In this document: positions 35,307-43,728 of the stretch, piece after piece
Layout of the letters: every line of letters begins with the position of its first letter
Numbering within the stretch: position 1 is the stretch's first letter
From: Thermocatellispora tengchongensis
Lineage (GTDB): Bacteria; Actinomycetota; Actinomycetes; Streptosporangiales; Streptosporangiaceae
Reading direction: 5' to 3'
DNA: 64,000 nucleotides
Assembly: GCF_014202315.1 (NCBI RefSeq)
Contig: NZ_JACHGN010000010.1
Coordinates: 1-64,000, forward strand
The notes under the pieces: generated by a model
What the model was told of the DNA's origin: nothing
Database searches by the model: none
What the model saw: only the letters and a program-made list of their open reading frames with translations
Program-made: the position numbers and the translations under genes

Positions 35307-37859
35307 ATGAGCTCGCCCCCGCCGATCCGTACCAAGCTGCTCAGGATCCTCCTGCTTCCGCTGGTCTCCATGGTCGCGTTATGGGGGTTCATCGCCTACT
35401 CCAGCGTGGAGGAGATCGTCACGGTCTCCCGGGCGCAGGACCGCTGGGAGGCGATCGGCTCTCCGGTGCTGCAACTGATCGTCGAGTTACAGCGGGAGCG
35501 CCAGCTCTCCGCCGAGGCGCCCCGCGGCACCGCCTCGTACGCGCCGCTGGCCGAGCAGCGGCGCGTCACCGACGCCAAGGCCGATCGCCTTCGTCAGATC
35601 ATCGGATCAGTTGACCTCGAATCCGAGGGCGCCGAGACCCCGGAACAGGTGCGCGCCCTGGTGCAGGCGCTGGACGGCCTGCGTACGCTGCGCGCCTCCG
35701 CCGACGCGGGCAGGCTGACCCCGCCGCTGAAGGTCATCGACGCCTACAACAACCTGATCGACGTCGCCAACAAGCAGTTCAACGACCGCGACGCGCTGAG
35801 CAGCGTGTCGGCCTTCCAGGCGGTGCGCGGCATGGCGGCCTACAGCTCCACCGCCGAGTACCTGGGCCGCGAGCACGCGATCATCACCAGCACGATCGTG
35901 CACGGCAAGATGACCCCCGCCGACCGCGCCGCCTTCGTCGCCGCGTTCAACAGCCGCAGGATCGTCTTCGCCAACGCCGAGCGCGACGTGGGCCCGGAGC
36001 TGCGGGTGAACTTCGCCAAGCTGGCCGGCGGCGCCTCGTACAAGCGGCTGGTCGAGGCGGAGGACCTGCTGTTCACCTGGGACACCACCGGTGGCCCGCC
36101 GCCGGTGGACCCCGAGGTGTGGAAGAGCGACGCCGACGCCATGCTCGGCGCCATCTCCCGCGACACCCAGCGGGAACTGGCCCGCGCCGCGGCGGAGACC
36201 GAGGCGCAGAAGACCGGGGCGTACTGGCGGATCGGCCTGGTGCTGGTCCTGGGCCTGGCCGCGGTGGTCGTCTCGGTGCTGCTGTCGTACCGGTTCGGCC
36301 GCTCGCTGATCGACGAGCTGCGGCGGCTCCAGGCGTCGGCGGTGGAACTGGCCGAGCAGCGCCTGCCCAGGCTGGTCGAGCGGCTGCGCCGCGGCGAGGA
36401 CGTGGACCCCGCCACCGAGGCCCCCAACCTGGACCCCGCCGACACCGCCGAGGTCGATCGCGTGGTGCACGCCTTCGCCGCCGTGCGCCGCACCGCCGTC
36501 GAGGCCGCGGTCGGCCAGGCCACCCTGCGCAAGGGCGTCGGTCAGGTCTTCCTCAACCTGGCCTGGCGCAACCAGGCCCTGCTGCACCGCCAGCTCGCGC
36601 TGCTGGACACCATGGAGCGCCGGGTCGAGGAGCCGGAGGTCCTGGAGGACCTGTTCAAGCTGGACCACCTCACCACCCGCATGCGGCGGCACGCGGAGAA
36701 CCTGATCATCCTGTCCGACTCCGCGCCGGCCCGCCGCTGGCGCGACCCGGTGCCGCTGTTCGACGTCGTACGCGCGGCGGTGCTTGAGGTCGAGGACTAC
36801 ACCCGCGTCACGATCGCGCCGATGCCGAACGCGCCGCTGCTGATGGGCGCCGCGGTCACCGACGTGATCCACCTGGTCGCCGAGCTGGTGGAGAACGCCA
36901 CCGTCTTCTCCCCGCCCGACACCACCGTGCACATCCGCAGCATGACCGCGGCCAACGGCTTCGCGCTGGAGGTCGAGGACCGGGGCCTGGGGCTGAACCA
37001 GGCCACCCTCGACGAGCTCAACGCCCGGCTGGCCGAGCCCCCGGAGTTCGACCTGGCCGACAGCGACCGGCTCGGCCTGTTCGTGGTGTCCAGGCTCGCC
37101 GCCCGCCACGGCATCAAGGTCGTGCTGCGCCGCTCGCCGTACGACGGGACCACCGCGATCGTGCTGCTGCCCTCGTCCCTGCTCGCCGCGTCCGCCGAGA
37201 CCCCGGCCGCGGCCCAGCCGCAGCGCCAGGCGGAGCACGCCGCCGCGGCCCGCGCGGCCAGGCCCATGCGCGCCCTCGGCACCGCCCCCGCCGAGCCCAG
37301 ATCCGGCGGCGTGGCCGTCGCACCGGACCCCTTCCCGGCGCCCCAGGCGCCCGGCAACCCGGCGCCCGAGGCACGCACCGGCCCCGTCGGCCTCGGCGGC
37401 CGGGGCGGCCGGGGCGGTGCGTCCGGTACGCACGGTGCGCCCGGCGTGCCCGTACGGGCCCCCGCTCCCGAGCCCGAGCGTGGGGCCTGGTTCGACGCCG
37501 GTCCCGCGCCCCGTCCGGCGGGCGGGACCGCGACCGGGCCGATCCCGACGCCCGTACCCGGTTCTCCCGTGCCTCCCGCCGCGCCGGCCGTGGAGTGGAG
37601 CGTCACGGTGCCCGCCCAGGACGCCGATGAGGACCTGGACGGGCTGCCGATGCGGATACCGCAGGCCAACATGGCTCCCCAGCTCCGCGACGCCCGGCGC
37701 GCGGAGCGGCGCTCCGTCTCGGTGCGCTCGCCGGAGGAGCTCGCCCAGCTCATGTCGTCCATGCAGCGCGGGTGGCAGCAGGGCCGCCGCCAGGCGGAGC
37801 AGGGACACGACGTGTGGAACCGAAAGGACGACCATCCCGATGCCCGACCCCAGAAGTGA
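35307..37859 (+). CDS. cvnA: Conservon sensor kinase (CvnA type, NIT domain)
   Basis: 850 residues. N-terminal membrane helix (about 10-30), an extracytoplasmic nitrate/nitrite-sensing-like domain (about 45-300), a second helix (about 308-328), HAMP, then a dimerization segment and an HATPase domain (ELVENATVFSPPDTTVHIR, EDRGLGL, DRLGLFVVSRLAARHG). The final 230 residues are Pro/Ala-rich. CvnA proteins act with the B, C and D partners at the membrane in a G-protein-like complex. There is no clear classical HisKA H-box (HRQLALLDTMERR is the nearest). It overlaps cvnB by 20 bases. Confidence 0.9.
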   Translation: MSSPPPIRTKLLRILLLPLVSMVALWGFIAYSSVEEIVTVSRAQDRWEAIGSPVLQLIVELQRERQLSAEAPRGTASYAPLAEQRRVTDAKADRLRQIIGSVDLESEGAETPEQVRALVQALDGLRTLRASADAGRLTPPLKVIDAYNNLIDVANKQFNDRDALSSVSAFQAVRGMAAYSSTAEYLGREHAIITSTIVHGKMTPADRAAFVAAFNSRRIVFANAERDVGPELRVNFAKLAGGASYKRLVEAEDLLFTWDTTGGPPPVDPEVWKSDADAMLGAISRDTQRELARAAAETEAQKTGAYWRIGLVLVLGLAAVVVSVLLSYRFGRSLIDELRRLQASAVELAEQRLPRLVERLRRGEDVDPATEAPNLDPADTAEVDRVVHAFAAVRRTAVEAAVGQATLRKGVGQVFLNLAWRNQALLHRQLALLDTMERRVEEPEVLEDLFKLDHLTTRMRRHAENLIILSDSAPARRWRDPVPLFDVVRAAVLEVEDYTRVTIAPMPNAPLLMGAAVTDVIHLVAELVENATVFSPPDTTVHIRSMTAANGFALEVEDRGLGLNQATLDELNARLAEPPEFDLADSDRLGLFVVSRLAARHGIKVVLRRSPYDGTTAIVLLPSSLLAASAETPAAAQPQRQAEHAAAARAARPMRALGTAPAEPRSGGVAVAPDPFPAPQAPGNPAPEARTGPVGLGGRGGRGGASGTHGAPGVPVRAPAPEPERGAWFDAGPAPRPAGGTATGPIPTPVPGSPVPPAAPAVEWSVTVPAQDADEDLDGLPMRIPQANMAPQLRDARRAERRSVSVRSPEELAQLMSSMQRGWQQGRRQAEQGHDVWNRKDDHPDARPQK

Positions 37860-38265
37860 ACTGAGCTGGCTGCTCGACGACCTCACCCAGCGCGTTCCCG
37901 GCATCCGGCACGCCATCGTGCTGTCCGCCGACGGGCTGGCCATGGGCGGTTCCCGGGAGCTGACCCGGGAGGACGCCGAGCACCTGTCCGCCATCTCCGC
38001 CGGCAGCCACAGCCTGGCCATGGGCGCGGGCCGGCACTTCGGCCTGGGCGGCGTACGGCAGACCATCATCGAGATGGAGGGGGGCTTCCTGTTCGTCACC
38101 GCGGCCGGCCAGGGCGCCCGGCTGGCCGTGCTCGCCTCGGCCGACGCCGAACTCGGCATGGTCACCTACGAGATGGCGCTGATGGTCAAGCGGGTCGGCG
38201 AGCACCTGTCCGCGCAGCCGAGGGGGGCGGCACCGGCACCCGCCTGGAACGGCGCGAGACCGTGA
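37840..38265 (+). CDS. cvnB: Roadblock/LC7 domain protein (CvnB type)
   Basis: 141 residues with a roadblock/LC7 fold: WLLDDLTQRVPGIRHAIVLSADGLAMGGS, then GGFLFVTAAGQGARLAVLA. MglB-like regulator of the small GTPase encoded two genes later. The ATG at 37840 lies within the 3' end of cvnA, with GAAAGGA upstream. The stop overlaps cvnC (GTGA). Confidence 0.93.
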   Translation: MPDPRSELSWLLDDLTQRVPGIRHAIVLSADGLAMGGSRELTREDAEHLSAISAGSHSLAMGAGRHFGLGGVRQTIIEMEGGFLFVTAAGQGARLAVLASADAELGMVTYEMALMVKRVGEHLSAQPRGAAPAPAWNGARP

Positions 38266-38612
38266 CCGGAGAGGATCCCGGGCCGCTGATCCGGCTGTTC
38301 GGGCTGACCGGGGGCAGGGCGCGCCCGCAGGGCGAGGCGTTCGACCTGGTGGCCATCGTGACGACGGTCAGCGGCTCCTACGAGCCCGCGGACCTGATCC
38401 CGGAGCATCGGGCCGTGCTGTCGGTGTGCCGCAGGCCCACGCCGGTGGCGGATGTCGCGGCCCACCTCAGGCTGCCGCTCAACGTCACCCGGGTGATCCT
38501 GGGCGACCTGCGGCGCGAGGGCCTGGTCACCATCGAGCGTCCGCGCCCCGTGGCGCAGACGATCGACGAACGCATCTACAGGGAAGTGCTGCATGGACTA
38601 CGCAGCCTCTGA
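38262..38612 (+). CDS. cvnC: DUF742 protein (CvnC type)
   Basis: 116 residues with the DUF742 core IRLFGLTGGRARPQGEAFDLVAIV and the winged-helix-like DVAAHLRLPLNVTRVILGDL. The partner between roadblock protein and GTPase in conservons; molecular function not settled. GTG start overlapping cvnB; it overlaps cvnD by 20 bases. Confidence 0.93.
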   Translation: MTGEDPGPLIRLFGLTGGRARPQGEAFDLVAIVTTVSGSYEPADLIPEHRAVLSVCRRPTPVADVAAHLRLPLNVTRVILGDLRREGLVTIERPRPVAQTIDERIYREVLHGLRSL

Positions 38613-39174
38613 GCCGGGGGCGACCGCGGTCGCCTCGGCCTTGGCCATCAAGATCCTCATCGCGGGCGGCTTCGGCGTCGGCAAGACGACCATGGTCGGC
38701 ACGATCAGCGAGATCCGGCCGCTGCACACAGAGGAGCTGCTGAGCGAGCGGAGCGTCGGGGTGGACGACACCTCGGGCGTGGAGGCCAAGACCACCACCA
38801 CCGTGGCGCTGGACTTCGGCCGCATCACGATCCGCGAGGGGCTGTGGCTGTACCTGTTCGGCACCCCCGGGCAGGACCGGTTCTGGTTCATGTGGGACGA
38901 ACTGGCCCTCGGCGCGCTCGGCGCCGTCGTGCTGGCCGACACCCGCCGCCTCCAGGACTGCTTCCCGGCCGTGGACTACTTCGAGCAGCGCGGCATCCCG
39001 TTCGTGGTCGGCGTCAACTGCTTCGACGGCGCCCGCCGCTACGACCCGGCCAAGGTGCGGCGGGCGCTGGGCCTGAACGAGACCATCCCGGTCGTGCTGT
39101 GCGACGTGCGCGAGCGCGAGTCGGTCAAGCACGTGCTCACCACGCTGGTCACGTACGCGGTGGAGGGCGTCTGA
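38593..39174 (+). CDS. cvnD: Conservon small GTPase (CvnD type)
   Basis: 193 residues. P-loop GGFGVGKTT (residues 25-33), switch region TTTTVALDFG, and FGTPGQDRFWFMWDEL in place of the G3 motif, as in the MglA/CvnD family. The cytochrome P450 (cvnE) that ends many conservons is absent here; the next gene is on the other strand 16 bases away. In Streptomyces, conservons influence development and metabolism. Confidence 0.93.
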   Translation: MDYAASEPGATAVASALAIKILIAGGFGVGKTTMVGTISEIRPLHTEELLSERSVGVDDTSGVEAKTTTTVALDFGRITIREGLWLYLFGTPGQDRFWFMWDELALGALGAVVLADTRRLQDCFPAVDYFEQRGIPFVVGVNCFDGARRYDPAKVRRALGLNETIPVVLCDVRERESVKHVLTTLVTYAVEGV

Positions 39175-39190
39175 CCGGCCCCGCCCCGCC

Positions 39191-41488
39191 TCACGGCCGG
39201 GCCGGGCCGGTCATGCCGGCGTACTCGCGGCGGGCGTCCGGCTCGGCCGCGCCGCCCGGCCCGCCGAAGGTGCCCTCGCGGCGTAGGGTGTGCCAGCGCA
39301 GGCGCACGCCGAGCAGCGCGGTCGCCACCGACTGGATCACCACCAGGTACATGAGCTGGCGGTAGACGAACTGCTGGAGCGGGAGCACCCACAGCGCCGA
39401 GGCCGGCTCGCCGTCCAGCCGCAGCGCGTACCAGCCGGTCAGGGCCTGCACCACGACGAACCCGGCCCACACCGCGACCACCGGCAGGGGGTCGCCCAGG
39501 ACGGTGCTGTAGACCGCCATGAGATCGACCACCGGGGCCAGCAGCGGCAGCAGCACCTGGAACATCGCGAGGTAGCCCAGGCAGCGGCGGCCGAACGGGC
39601 CCCGTTCGAGCACCGCGCGCCGGTGCTTCCACATCGCCTGGAGCGTTCCGTAGCACCAGCGGTAGCGCTGCCGCCACAACTGGCCCAGCGAGCCCGGCGC
39701 CTCGGTCCAGGCCAGCGCCTTCTCCTCGTAGACCACCCGCCACCCGGACCGGCACAGCGCCATGGTCAGGTCGGTGTCCTCGGCCAGCGTGTCGGAGCTG
39801 ACCCCGCCCAGGGCCAGCAGGGCCGAGCGGCGGAACGCGCCGATCGCGCCCGGCACGGTGGCCATGCAGTCCAGCAGTTCGAAGGCGCGCCGGTCCAGGT
39901 TGAACCCGATCACGTACTCGATGTGCTGCCAGCGCCCCACCATGCCGCCCCGGTTGCCGACCTTGGTGTTGCCGCTCACCGCGCCCACGGCCGGGTCGGC
40001 GAGCTGGCGCACCAGGTGGCCGATCGTGGCGGGCTCGAAGACGGTGTCGCCGTCCACCATGATGATCAGCTCGTGCGCGGCCTGGGAGATGCCGGTGTTG
40101 AGCGCGGCGGGCTTGCCGCCGTTGGGCCGGCGGATCACCCGTACGTTGGCGTGGCCGAGCGCCCCGGCCAGCTCGGTGGTGCGGTCGGTGGAGCCGTCGT
40201 CCACGACCAGGATCTCCACCTCGCCCGGGTAGGCGGTCTCGGCCAGTGAGCGCACGGTCGCCTGGATGCCCGCCTCCTCGTTGTACGCCGGCACGATCAC
40301 GGTGACCGGCGGCGGCGCGGGCCAGGCGGGGGCACGGCCCTTGCGCCGCTTGCCGCCGCGGTTGCGCGCGGCGTGCATCCAGGCGAGCACGGCGAAGAAC
40401 AGCAGCCGCCCGAGCGTCAGCGCCCCGGCCGCGAACAGCACCCACGACAGCGCGCCGGCGAACGCCTCGGCGGCGCGCTGGGCGAGGTTCAGCACGGACC
40501 CGATGAACCGGCCCGCGGTGTCGGCCGGCTGGTGCGCCGAGGGCAGGCCGACCGCCTGGCTGACGGTGACCGCCTTGTAGCCCTTGGGGACGAGCTCCTT
40601 GAGGACCAGCTCCACCGCCTCGACGGTCTGCCGCCGGTCGCCGCCCGAGTCGTGCATCATCACGATCGCGCCGCGGTTCCGGGGCGGGATCGCCGCGGCC
40701 GCGATCTTCGCCGCGCCGGGCCGGCTCCAGTCCTTGGTGTCGAGGTCGGTGAGCACGACGACGTAGCCCTGTGTCCCCGCCGCCCGGATGCTCTCCCACT
40801 GCGGCGTGCTGATCGCCTCGGGCGTCGAGGAGTACGGCGGGCGGGCCAGCGTGGTGTGCAGGTCGGTCGCCCCCGCCAGGGCCCGCTGCGTCAGCGACAG
40901 CTCCAGGCGCAGCCGCCAGCCGGGCACCTGCGACAGGTCGGCGTGCGAGTAGGTGTGGTTGCCCAGCTCGTGCCCCTCGGCGACGATCCGCCGCGCCAGC
41001 TCGGGATGCGCGGCCACCTTGGCGCCGACCACGAAGAACGTCGCCTTCGCGCGGTACTTCCGGAGCACGTCCAGCACCTGGGGCGTCCACTCCGGGTCGG
41101 GGCCGTCGTCGAAGGTCAGCGCGATGGTCCGGGCCGAGGGGCCGGCGCTGACGGGCAGGGGCCCGGCCGTGTTCAGCACGGCCTCGCCCTGGCGCGCCTC
41201 CCGCAGCGCGGGCGACGGCGGGGCGGTGTCGGCCGCGGCCGGGGCGGGGTGGGTCTCACCCACGACATCGGTGGTGTACCCGTTGAGCAGCAGCGCGGTG
41301 GCCACCAGGACCAGGCCGACGCCGAGCAGGAACCAGTGGCCGCGCGGGTCGGGCGGCGGCGGGGGCGGCTCGGTGGTGAGCGGCAGCGGCAGCGTGTCGG
41401 GTCCCTGGCCCTGCCCCGCGCGGAAGTCCTGCCACGCCGGCACCGGGGCGGGCGGCCACACCCGCCGGTCCTCGTCCCGCCGGGTCAA
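39191..41488 (-). CDS. Polysaccharide deacetylase - family 2 glycosyltransferase fusion
   Basis: 765 residues. N-terminal membrane helix (about 50-70), a NodB deacetylase domain (about 115-320) with TFDDGPD and NHTYSHADL, a helix, then a processive GT2 domain (about 385-620) with VDDGS, VDGDT, the acidic EDTDLT and QRYRWCYGT, and several C-terminal helices. Probably makes and trims an extracellular N-acetylated polysaccharide; the polymer is unknown. The TTG start overlaps the stop of the upstream gene (TTGA), so it depends on coupling. Confidence 0.88.
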   Translation of the reverse strand: MTRRDEDRRVWPPAPVPAWQDFRAGQGQGPDTLPLPLTTEPPPPPPDPRGHWFLLGVGLVLVATALLLNGYTTDVVGETHPAPAAADTAPPSPALREARQGEAVLNTAGPLPVSAGPSARTIALTFDDGPDPEWTPQVLDVLRKYRAKATFFVVGAKVAAHPELARRIVAEGHELGNHTYSHADLSQVPGWRLRLELSLTQRALAGATDLHTTLARPPYSSTPEAISTPQWESIRAAGTQGYVVVLTDLDTKDWSRPGAAKIAAAAIPPRNRGAIVMMHDSGGDRRQTVEAVELVLKELVPKGYKAVTVSQAVGLPSAHQPADTAGRFIGSVLNLAQRAAEAFAGALSWVLFAAGALTLGRLLFFAVLAWMHAARNRGGKRRKGRAPAWPAPPPVTVIVPAYNEEAGIQATVRSLAETAYPGEVEILVVDDGSTDRTTELAGALGHANVRVIRRPNGGKPAALNTGISQAAHELIIMVDGDTVFEPATIGHLVRQLADPAVGAVSGNTKVGNRGGMVGRWQHIEYVIGFNLDRRAFELLDCMATVPGAIGAFRRSALLALGGVSSDTLAEDTDLTMALCRSGWRVVYEEKALAWTEAPGSLGQLWRQRYRWCYGTLQAMWKHRRAVLERGPFGRRCLGYLAMFQVLLPLLAPVVDLMAVYSTVLGDPLPVVAVWAGFVVVQALTGWYALRLDGEPASALWVLPLQQFVYRQLMYLVVIQSVATALLGVRLRWHTLRREGTFGGPGGAAEPDARREYAGMTGPARP

Positions 41489-42042
41489 TTCTTCGGCCCC
41501 TTCGTGCGGTCCGGGTCGTGCCCCGGCGGTGTCTTGGCCCGGCCGGACGGCGTGTCGGACGCGGTGGGCCCGGTGGGGTCGGTGGGCTCGGTGGGCGGGG
41601 CGGTGGGGTCCTCGGCCGGCTCGGCCGGGTCACGGGGGCTCGGCCTGGCGGAGCGGTCGCCCGGCCCCGTGCTGGGCGACGGCCGCGAGGTCGTGCGCTC
41701 CGCCTCGGGCCGTCGCGCCGGGAACGTGGCGGTGGCGGTGCCCGTCTCGGTGGGGGTGGGCCTCGCCTGGGCGCGCGTGGGCGAGGGCGTCGGCGGCTCC
41801 GGCCGGTCGGGCCGCGGCGTCGCCGACCGGGAGGGAGTGGCCGTGGCGCCGGCCGCTCCCGGGCCGTCTTCCGGCCACCCGGTGACGGCGAGCCTGGTGT
41901 CGGTGAACAGGCCGCCGATCACGATCCCGATCAGCGCGAGGACCAGCACGGCGGCCGCGACCGAGCTGATCATGATCAGCCGTCTTCGCCGTCCGCTCTC
42001 ATCGACGAAGACCGCGGTCGTGTGGTGTTGCTCAGGGGGCAC
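41485..42042 (-). CDS. Single-span membrane protein with Pro/Thr-rich exterior
   Basis: 185 residues: short cytoplasmic N-terminus ending in basic RRRRL, one helix (LIMISSVAAAVLVLALIGIVIGG, about 22-44), then about 140 residues rich in Pro, Thr, Ser and charged residues. No recognised domain. GTG start. Coupled to the glycosyltransferase gene, so probably an accessory of that system. Confidence 0.75.
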   Translation of the reverse strand: MPPEQHHTTAVFVDESGRRRRLIMISSVAAAVLVLALIGIVIGGLFTDTRLAVTGWPEDGPGAAGATATPSRSATPRPDRPEPPTPSPTRAQARPTPTETGTATATFPARRPEAERTTSRPSPSTGPGDRSARPSPRDPAEPAEDPTAPPTEPTDPTGPTASDTPSGRAKTPPGHDPDRTKGPKN

Positions 42043-42125
42043 GCCGAGAAATGGTAGTGACCGGGGATAACCAGTGGGGAAACAGGCGACTTAACGGATT
42101 CGTCGCCGGAATCCCCTGCCGCAGG

Positions 42126-42494
42126 TCACGCCGCTCCGCCCGGCCCTCGGCGAGCCGTCACGGTGATCTCGATCCGGGCGGAGCCGAGGAGCTGGGCGCC
42201 CACCGTGGTGCGGACGGGGCGGGGCTCGGGGAAGTGCTTCTCGTAGACCGCGTTGTAGCGCTGGAACTCGCTCAGGTCGGTCATGTGGACCAGGCAGGAG
42301 ACCACGTCGGCCAGGGTGCAGCCGGCCTCGGCGAGCAGGGCGGAGATCTTGGCGATGACGCCCTCGGTCTGCTCCTCGATGGTGGCGCCGGGGGCGGTCT
42401 GGCCGGCCAGGAAGACCAGATCGCCGCTGATCAGCCCCGGGGAGTACGGGCCGCCGGGCGGGGCGGACGGGGACGTGATGACGGTCTTGTCCAT
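42126..42494 (-). CDS. RidA (YjgF/YER057c/UK114) family protein
   Basis: 122 residues with GGPYSPGLISGDLVFLAGQTA, SCLVHMTDLSEFQRYNAVYEKHF and PVRTTVGAQLLGSARIEITV. RidA deaminases hydrolyse reactive imine/enamine intermediates. AAGGAG lies 7-12 bases upstream of the ATG at 42494. It follows a flavin amino-acid-oxidase-like gene by 26 bases, and oxidases of that type release imines, so the pairing makes sense. Confidence 0.9.
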   Translation of the reverse strand: MDKTVITSPSAPPGGPYSPGLISGDLVFLAGQTAPGATIEEQTEGVIAKISALLAEAGCTLADVVSCLVHMTDLSEFQRYNAVYEKHFPEPRPVRTTVGAQLLGSARIEITVTARRGPGGAA

Positions 42495-42520
42495 GGGCAC
42501 AGCTCCTTGTGGATCGTCGG

Positions 42521-43672
42521 TCAGGGCCGCGACGGCGGCCGGGACGCGTTCGCAGAAGGTATATCCGAAAGGAACCGGGCCGGGGTGAACTCGGGCCAGG
42601 GCTCCCCGGCGCCCGGGTCCAGGGCCAGGACGGCGGCCAGGCGTCCCGCGTACGGGCCGGCCGTCAGGCCGTACGCGCTCAGGCCGGTCGCCACCACCAC
42701 GCCGGGCGCGAGCCGGCCCAGCACCGGGCGGCCGTCCGCGGCCAGCGGGCGCAGGCCGGCGCGGATCTCGCCGATCGCCGCGCCCGCCAGTCCCGGCGCC
42801 ACCGCCAGGCCCTCGGCCAGCACCTCGTGCACGCCGCCGACCGTGGGGCGGTGGTCGAAGCCGGCCAGTTCGCGGGTCGCGCCGAAGACCACCCGCGAGC
42901 CGGGGAAGCCCAGCAGGTACGGCCCGACCCGGGGCAGCACGATCGGCCAGCCCGAGGTGTCGGCGCCGGGCAGGTGGGCGTGCACGAGCTGCCCGCGCTG
43001 GGGGAGCACCGGCAGGCCGGGCACGAGCGGCGCGCACACCTCGCCGGTCCAGGCCCCGGCCGCCACGATCACCGCGTCCGCCCGCAGTGGGGCGCCGTCG
43101 ATCGTGATCGTGCCGGGGTCGGCGGTCAGCGCGGCGGTGCCCGTGCGGATCGTGACACCCTGGCGGGCCGCGGCCGTGAGCAGGGCGTCGCGCACGGCCC
43201 GGCCGTCCACCCGGGCCGCGCCGTCGATCCGCAGCGCCGCCAGGCCGGGGCGCAGCGGCGGGAACAGCTCGCGCGGCTCGGCGGCCTCCTCCACCGCGCC
43301 CATCTCGGGCGCGCCCTCGTGGCGGCGCTCCAGCAGCGTCCGCGCGTCGCGCAGGCCGGAGGCGCCGTCGGCCACGACCAGCGCGCCCACCCGGGCGTAC
43401 CCGGTCTCGCGGACGCCGTCCTCCGCCAGCATCGCGATCAGCTCGGGGTAGTGGCGGGCGCCCGCGGCGGTGAGCCGGTACCAGGCGTCGTCGTCCTCGT
43501 GGTCCACCCACGGGCAGATGATCCCGGCGCCCGCCGGGGTCGCCCGGCCGGGGGCGTCGCGGTCCACGACGGTCACCTCCAGCGCCTCCGGGGCGGCGCG
43601 GCGTCCCAGCTCGTACGCCGCCGCCGCGCCGGTGATGCCGCCTCCGATGATGACGATGCGCGTGCTGCTCAT
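42521..43672 (-). CDS. FAD-dependent oxidoreductase of the D-amino-acid/glycine oxidase (DAO) type
   Basis: 383 residues. N-terminal dinucleotide fold IVIIGGGITGAAAAYELG, then VVDRDAPGRATPAGAGIICPW, and the C-terminal FAD contact GLSAYGLTAGPYAGRLAA. The DAO family oxidises amines or amino acids to imines; the substrate is not readable from sequence. ATG at 43672. Operon with the downstream RidA gene. Confidence 0.85.
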   Translation of the reverse strand: MSSTRIVIIGGGITGAAAAYELGRRAAPEALEVTVVDRDAPGRATPAGAGIICPWVDHEDDDAWYRLTAAGARHYPELIAMLAEDGVRETGYARVGALVVADGASGLRDARTLLERRHEGAPEMGAVEEAAEPRELFPPLRPGLAALRIDGAARVDGRAVRDALLTAAARQGVTIRTGTAALTADPGTITIDGAPLRADAVIVAAGAWTGEVCAPLVPGLPVLPQRGQLVHAHLPGADTSGWPIVLPRVGPYLLGFPGSRVVFGATRELAGFDHRPTVGGVHEVLAEGLAVAPGLAGAAIGEIRAGLRPLAADGRPVLGRLAPGVVVATGLSAYGLTAGPYAGRLAAVLALDPGAGEPWPEFTPARFLSDIPSANASRPPSRP

Positions 43673-43728
43673 GGGCACAGTGTCGCTCACCCGGTCATGG
43701 CCCACACAGCGCCCGCCGGCGCGGCGCG

